Shown: in pieces, positions 6,853-10,002 of the stretch
How the letters are laid out: each line of letters begins with the position of its first letter
Position numbering within the stretch: position 1 is the stretch's first letter
Source of the DNA: Candidatus Mesolinea sp.
GTDB taxonomy: Bacteria; Chloroflexota; Anaerolineae; Anaerolineales; Anaerolineaceae
NCBI GenBank assembly: GCA_003445715.1
Contig: DMCS01000074.1
Coordinates: forward strand, 15,228 to 25,229
Length of the DNA stretch: 10,002 bases
Reading direction: 5' to 3'
Position numbers and translations under genes: made by a program
Notes under the pieces: generated by a model
Seen by the model: only the letters and a program-made list of their open reading frames with translations
Told to the model about the DNA's origin: nothing
The model's database searches: none

Positions 6853-8103
6853 TTAAGCTGGTAAGAATTGAGTTACGACCAAGATTATTGTGGCAAAGAA
6901 GATAATAATGGTGAGACAGACGGCTAAATAGTTGGTTCCCTTTTTATTAGCCCACGACCCCATCAAGATCTTATCATTAGCTAAAATGAGCACCAAGATG
7001 AGAATGACGGGCAGCAGAATTGCGTTAACCGTTTGGGAGAGCACCATAATCTGAAAGAGCGGCATTTTAGGCAGCATGACTAAAAGCATGCTGATGAGCA
7101 TGATGCCTCCAAAAATCGTGTAGAAGATAGGGGCTTCATCTGCCTTGCGGTTTAAGCCGCGTTCGAATCCGAAGGCTTCACAGATAGCATAAGTTGTGGA
7201 AAGTGGCAGCACTGATACTGCCAAGAGGGAAGCACCCAGCAATCCGATAGCAAAGAGCAAACTGGACGCCTCGCCGGCTAAAGGTTTTAGGGCTAAGGCA
7301 GCTTCTTCGGCGCTATTAACCACAATGCCACTACTGAAGAGCGTCGCGGCTGTGGTGATGATGATAAATGCGGAGATGATATTGCCCCACATCGAGCCGA
7401 AGACCACATCGGTGCGTGTATCCCCATATTTATTAAGGTCCACGCCCTTATCGGCAACCGAAGCCTGTAAATAGAAGATTCCCCAAGGGGTAATAGTTGT
7501 ACCAATCACAGCCAAGACGGAGATCATATAATCAGAGTTCATTTGGATTTGAGGCTTAAGCGCTGTCTGCAGGACAACACCCCAATCCGGCTTGATGACA
7601 AACACGGTGATGACATAACTCAGCGAAGAAAGGCACAGCACCAGAAGAATTTTCTCGACACTTTTATAATTCCCTCGTAATATGATCAAAGTAAAAATTA
7701 ATCCTGCCAATGGCACAGTAATCAAGCGGCTGATGCCGAAGAGTTCGCTGGCTGCTGCTATGCCGGCAAACTGTGCTACCGTCGTACCCAGATTAGCAAT
7801 GAGCAAGCAAAGCATGGCAAATGCGGTGGTCTTGACGCCAAAACGTTCTCGAATCAAATCTGCTGTGCCTTTTCCGGTGACAGCTCCCATCCGTGCTGCC
7901 ATTTCTTGGATGATCACCTCTCCAATAGTGATGAGCAGAATAATCCAAACGAAGCTGTAGCCATATTTGGAACCAGCAACCGAATAAGTCGCAATGCCAG
8001 GAGCGTCGTTATCAGCGCTGGCGGTAATAATACCAGGACCAATGATAGATAAAAATGCGATAATGTTTCGCAGCCAAATTGGTTGAGTAAAGCGTTTTTT
8101 CAT
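6853..8103 (-). CDS. NRAMP-family metal transporter, probably NRMT-type Mg2+ transporter
   Basis: This 416-residue membrane protein has about eleven hydrophobic helices and belongs to the NRAMP/SLC11 family. In canonical NRAMPs, TM1 carries D-P-G-N and TM6 carries M-P-H, and the Asp, Asn and Met bind Mn2+/Fe2+. Here TM1 reads DNDAPGIAT (31-39), keeping Asp33 but with Gly36 at the Asn position, and TM6 reads TTITPWGIFY (202-211), with Thr205 for Met and Trp207 for His. Loss of the soft methionine ligand is the hallmark of the NRAMP-related magnesium transporters (NRMT). The upstream neighbour, 8 bases away, carries MgtE N and CBS domains, which are Mg2+-sensing modules, so Mg2+ import is the favoured role. 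AAAGG lies five bases before ATG 8103. Substrate assignment is inference; Mn2+ or another divalent ion remains possible. Confidence 0.93.
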   Translation of the reverse strand: MKKRFTQPIWLRNIIAFLSIIGPGIITASADNDAPGIATYSVAGSKYGYSFVWIILLITIGEVIIQEMAARMGAVTGKGTADLIRERFGVKTTAFAMLCLLIANLGTTVAQFAGIAAASELFGISRLITVPLAGLIFTLIILRGNYKSVEKILLVLCLSSLSYVITVFVIKPDWGVVLQTALKPQIQMNSDYMISVLAVIGTTITPWGIFYLQASVADKGVDLNKYGDTRTDVVFGSMWGNIISAFIIITTAATLFSSGIVVNSAEEAALALKPLAGEASSLLFAIGLLGASLLAVSVLPLSTTYAICEAFGFERGLNRKADEAPIFYTIFGGIMLISMLLVMLPKMPLFQIMVLSQTVNAILLPVILILVLILANDKILMGSWANKKGTNYLAVCLTIIIFFATIILVVTQFLPA

Positions 8104-8111
8104 CTGTACCT

Positions 8112-9377
8112 TTATCTACCGGAGAAGCGGGGTAAGCGTTTTTTCCATGCGGTGGGGAGCACCGTATCAAGTGCGTCATCTACGGTTACGATGCCTAACA
8201 TCCTTTCAGTTTCGGGTTCTACCACGGGGATTGCCATCAAGTTGTATTTGGCAATCAGATATGCAGCGTCTTCCTGTGGGGTGAGAGGGTAAACCCGCAC
8301 AACGTCATCATCAATCCATTTAGAAATCGGCTGGTCTAATGGGGAGGTGACTAAATCACGCAGGCTGACCACGCCCTTCAGTTTTTGGTTTTCGTCCAAG
8401 ATATATACATAATACATAAACTCGTCCTCTAAGGCATCTTCGGAGGAACGCAAGAACTGTAAAGCCTCGCCAACCGTAAAGTGCTCTGGCACCCAGGTAA
8501 ACTCAGTCGTCATGATGCCGCCGGAAGAATCCTCAGGATAACCTAAGAGAGAGCGCACCTCTTCGGCTTCTTCGTCTTCCATAAGGGTGAGCAGCTGCTC
8601 GCTGACCTGATCGTCCATATCGGCTAAGATGTCCGCTGCCTCATCGGGATCCATTTCCTCGAGCACGTCCGCAGCGCGTTCTGGGTGCAGGTGCGCGAGG
8701 ATAGCTTGCTGCACTTCTGGAGAACTTTCCTCAAGGGTATCGGCTAAATCCTCATTGGTGAACCCTTGCAATAGAGCTTTGCTGGTGTGGCTGTCTAAGT
8801 CGTCCAGAATGGCAGCAATATCCGCTGGGGGCATTTGCACCAAGCGGGATTGGGAGACCCTCAGGCGCACCGGATCATCATGCTCAACCGAGGCAACAAA
8901 CTCCCAGGGGATAACGTGTGTTTTTAATTCCTTATGGAACACTTTGGCTACACTTTTGCCAACTTTTTCTAGCCCAAGGCGGCGCAATAAACCGAGATAG
9001 CTGGCATCAACACCGGTGAGGTAAAAAAGCTCGCCCTTACGCGCGATTTGCAGGTCATTCACTCTGACCAAGCGCTTGCCTTCCAAGTCAACGATCTGTT
9101 GATCCAGCACGCGCTGTTTGAGCAACAATTCATGCCCTTTAAGTGTATAAGGCAAAGCTTTATCAATATCAGTTTTCAATGCGATGCTTGGCCAAAGGCT
9201 GGCTATTGATTGGGCATCGATCATTTTTTTGCCATCCACGGCGTTTTTAAGTACCAAAGCAGCCAGCGGCGGCATACTTTTTTCGGTGCCGTTGACCAAG
9301 ATGTCATCTAACTTGCCAATAACATGCCCAAAACCATCCCAGACCTTCTGATTAAGAAGCTGACTTAAATAAATCAT
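8112..9377 (-). CDS. Soluble PRC-barrel / MgtE N-domain / CBS-pair protein, probable Mg2+ sensor
   Basis: This 421-residue protein has no membrane segment. From the N terminus: two PRC-barrel-like parts (about 1-75 and 80-165, e.g. 'GHVIGKLDDILV' and 'GKRLVRVNDLQI'), an acidic helical MgtE N domain (about 178-280, with repeated 'LHPERAADVLEEMDPDEAADIL'-type helices), the MgtE linker YPEDSSGGIMTTEF (280-293), and two CBS motifs (about 293-345 and 350-410). MgtE magnesium channels carry the same N-CBS unit, where it binds Mg2+ and gates the pore, but the channel part is absent here. ATG 9377 is chosen over the upstream in-frame GTG 9389 because GAGGTG lies four bases before it. It is the first gene of an operon with the NRAMP-type transporter, so it may gate or sense for that transporter. 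That role is inferred from domains and gene order. Confidence 0.92.
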   Translation of the reverse strand: MIYLSQLLNQKVWDGFGHVIGKLDDILVNGTEKSMPPLAALVLKNAVDGKKMIDAQSIASLWPSIALKTDIDKALPYTLKGHELLLKQRVLDQQIVDLEGKRLVRVNDLQIARKGELFYLTGVDASYLGLLRRLGLEKVGKSVAKVFHKELKTHVIPWEFVASVEHDDPVRLRVSQSRLVQMPPADIAAILDDLDSHTSKALLQGFTNEDLADTLEESSPEVQQAILAHLHPERAADVLEEMDPDEAADILADMDDQVSEQLLTLMEDEEAEEVRSLLGYPEDSSGGIMTTEFTWVPEHFTVGEALQFLRSSEDALEDEFMYYVYILDENQKLKGVVSLRDLVTSPLDQPISKWIDDDVVRVYPLTPQEDAAYLIAKYNLMAIPVVEPETERMLGIVTVDDALDTVLPTAWKKRLPRFSGR

Positions 9378-9595
9378 CACACACCTCACCAGGTTGTTTT
9401 GTATTCAGTTGGAAGATTACACCTTAGGGGACATACAACCCGCCTTTATGCCCCTTGCCATAAGAGATTACATGGCAGCGGTGCAAGGAGGTAAGGTTGT
9501 TAGTCCCATCAGACTTACCGGCCCAGGCTGGTCGTCTGCTGAGGGATCACTTCCGTTGCTTTTTTCAAGTTCCATCGTAAGCATTTCCATTAATG
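9378..9595 (-). promoter_or_regulatory. Structured 5' leader of the Mg2+-related operon, candidate regulatory RNA
   Basis: About 218 nt separate the predicted transcription start from the first start codon, long for this window. On the minus strand TTGCACC (9486-9480) can pair with GGTGTAA (9423-9417), enclosing two hairpins: TGCCAT/ATGGCA (9477-9472 / 9461-9456) and GGGGCATA/TATGtCCCC (9454-9447 / 9435-9427). This is a complete three-way junction. Upstream, GGTAAG (9519-9514) pairs with CTTACC (9495-9490). GCAAcGGA (9559-9552) can pair with TCCTTGC (9489-9483), which would compete with the junction's closing helix, a switch-like layout. No match to the Mg2+ M-box or the yybP-ykoY Mn2+ motif was evident. 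No intrinsic terminator is seen before the gene, so control, if any, might act on translation. Confidence 0.45.
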
Positions 9596-9600
9596 ACGCA

Positions 9601-9609
9601 AGTATACCA
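9601..9609 (-). promoter_or_regulatory. Extended -10 promoter of the MgtE-N/NRAMP operon
   Basis: On the minus strand TGGTATACT (9609-9601) combines the extended -10 element TGn with a -10 hexamer TATACT (five of six matches). No good -35 lies 16-18 bases upstream, as is common for extended -10 promoters. Transcription would begin near 9595. Confidence 0.5.
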
Positions 9610-9661
9610 TAGCGGAGGCTATTTTACGGGGTTGAAAATAGTGCGTGTAATAGCAAAGTGA

Positions 9662-9822
9662 TAATGTCCTAAAGGTGCAAAATAGAAATGCCCTAATTAT
9701 GATGAGGAGCTATGAAATGGACACACGAAGTGTACTGCGTAATCGCAGTGACAAGTAAGGAATTAGACCAAAAAAGGACGTATCGAATGTCTGGATTATC
9801 GGTCTTTAATCGCTTATTTTAG
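9662..9822 (+). pseudogene. Possible insertion-sequence remnant with a 36-codon ORF
   Basis: An ATG at 9712, preceded by GAGGAG (9704-9709), opens a 36-residue frame (MKWTHEVYCV...) ending at TAG 9820. The middle 'TSKELDQKRTYRM' vaguely recalls the start of some integrase-type transposases that begin with a KEL-x-R helix, and the upstream ATGTCCT/ATGCCCT motifs recall IS ends. Both resemblances are from memory and weak. No inverted terminal partner or target duplication is visible in the window. The ORF may equally be chance. Confidence 0.2.
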
Positions 9823-9927
9823 AACGTTCTCAAAACATGCTCGCAATCCCCACCCCTTTGATTCCCCTCCCCAGCGGCTGGTTTCAGATTTAACCTGACT
9901 GATCGACGCTGGTGAGGGTAAAAATGC

Positions 9928-9963
9928 TTGCAGGTGGGGGCGGCCGACCGCCCCCACCTGCAA
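9928..9963. repeat. Perfect 16-bp GC-rich inverted repeat (hairpin)
   Basis: TTGCAGGTGGGGGCGG (9928-9943) and its exact complement (9948-9963) flank a 4-nt loop CCGA. It lies outside any gene. On the minus strand five T residues follow the stem after three bases (9924-9920), so it could terminate a leftward transcript entering from the right. The perfect, very GC-rich stem in an AT-richer setting also fits a dispersed REP-like palindrome. The window shows only one copy, so repetition is not demonstrated. Confidence 0.7.
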
Positions 9964-10002
9964 AAGAACCTCCCTCTCCCAGCAGATTGTTGCCGAAACA
10001 GG

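Larger units (their letters stand above)
9613..10002. other. Right-hand intergenic stretch without a convincing gene
   Basis: No credible protein or RNA gene is seen in these 390 bases. The left part (9613-9840) is AT-rich and contains two related motifs, ATGTCCT (9664-9670) and AAATGCCCT (9687-9695), separated by TGCAAAATAG. To my eye these resemble transposase-binding ends of some insertion sequences. It also has a small inverted repeat ACTGCG-TAAT-CGCAGT (9734-9749) and a 10-bp palindrome AGAACGTTCT (9821-9830) flanked by T4 and A4. The right part has C-rich tracts (about 9848-9872 and 9969-9981) and the perfect hairpin at 9928-9963. The window ends before the next gene. Confidence 0.6.

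Noticed and set aside
6830..6858. Inverted repeat GCTTAAG/CTTAAGC as a bidirectional terminator between convergent genes
   Set aside because: Only 7 bp, AT-rich, a 15-nt loop and no T-tract on either strand; too weak to call.
9378..9595. M-box (ykoK) Mg2+ riboswitch in the leader
   Set aside because: The conserved M-box segments as I remember them (such as TTAGGTGAGGC and the GACGCC/GGGTC blocks) are not found on the minus strand; only a general structured leader is supported.
9394..9612. 72-codon plus-strand frame
   Set aside because: It opens opposite the first gene's leader, has no ribosome binding site or recognisable motif, and conflicts with the structured leader and minus-strand promoter.
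9821..9830. LexA/SOS box
   Set aside because: GAAC and GTTC are adjacent with no spacer, whereas the known Gram-positive SOS box has four bases between them, and no SOS gene is in view.

Overview
The window looks like a chromosomal segment of a Gram-positive-type or monoderm bacterium, most likely a Chloroflexota (Anaerolineae-like) genome. That guess rests on the moderate GC content, a lipoprotein with a Thr/Pro/Ser-rich linker after its lipobox, extended -10 promoters of the TGnTATACT kind, and the pairing of an NRAMP-type transporter with a PRC/MgtE-N/CBS protein. The phylum is an inference. No rRNA, tRNA, CRISPR array or complete mobile element is visible.

Region 1 (1-3232). A YigZ/IMPACT-family gene runs rightward (131-778). 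It converges on a leftward two-gene unit: a papain-like (C39-like) cysteine-peptidase protein (3181-2510) followed, with a 44-base overlap, by a full-size ABC exporter half-transporter (2553-775). The two convergent units share the four bases TTAA as overlapping stop codons. The leftward unit has a good sigma70-type promoter at 3232-3203.

Region 2 (3259-6843). A rightward corrinoid-uptake operon. It has a consensus promoter, a cobalamin riboswitch (3308-3427), an intrinsic terminator (3483-3516) with a possible antiterminator, then a binding lipoprotein (BtuF-like), a FecCD/BtuC permease and a BtuD/FecE-type ATPase. The layout implies that corrinoid shuts off its own importer by premature termination.

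Region 3 (9609-6853). A leftward two-gene operon: a soluble protein with two PRC-barrel-like parts, a MgtE N domain and a CBS pair, followed 8 bases later by an NRAMP-related transporter. In the transporter the usual metal-site Asn and Met are replaced, which fits the Mg2+-transporting NRMT branch. Together they look like a Mg2+ uptake system whose sensor domain is a separate polypeptide. A roughly 218-nt leader with a self-consistent three-way-junction fold lies between an extended -10 promoter and the first gene. I could not match it to the Mg2+ M-box.

Region 4 (9613-10002). No convincing gene. It holds AT-rich DNA with IS-end-like motifs, a doubtful 36-codon ORF, a 10-bp palindrome, pyrimidine-rich tracts and a perfect 16-bp GC-rich hairpin.
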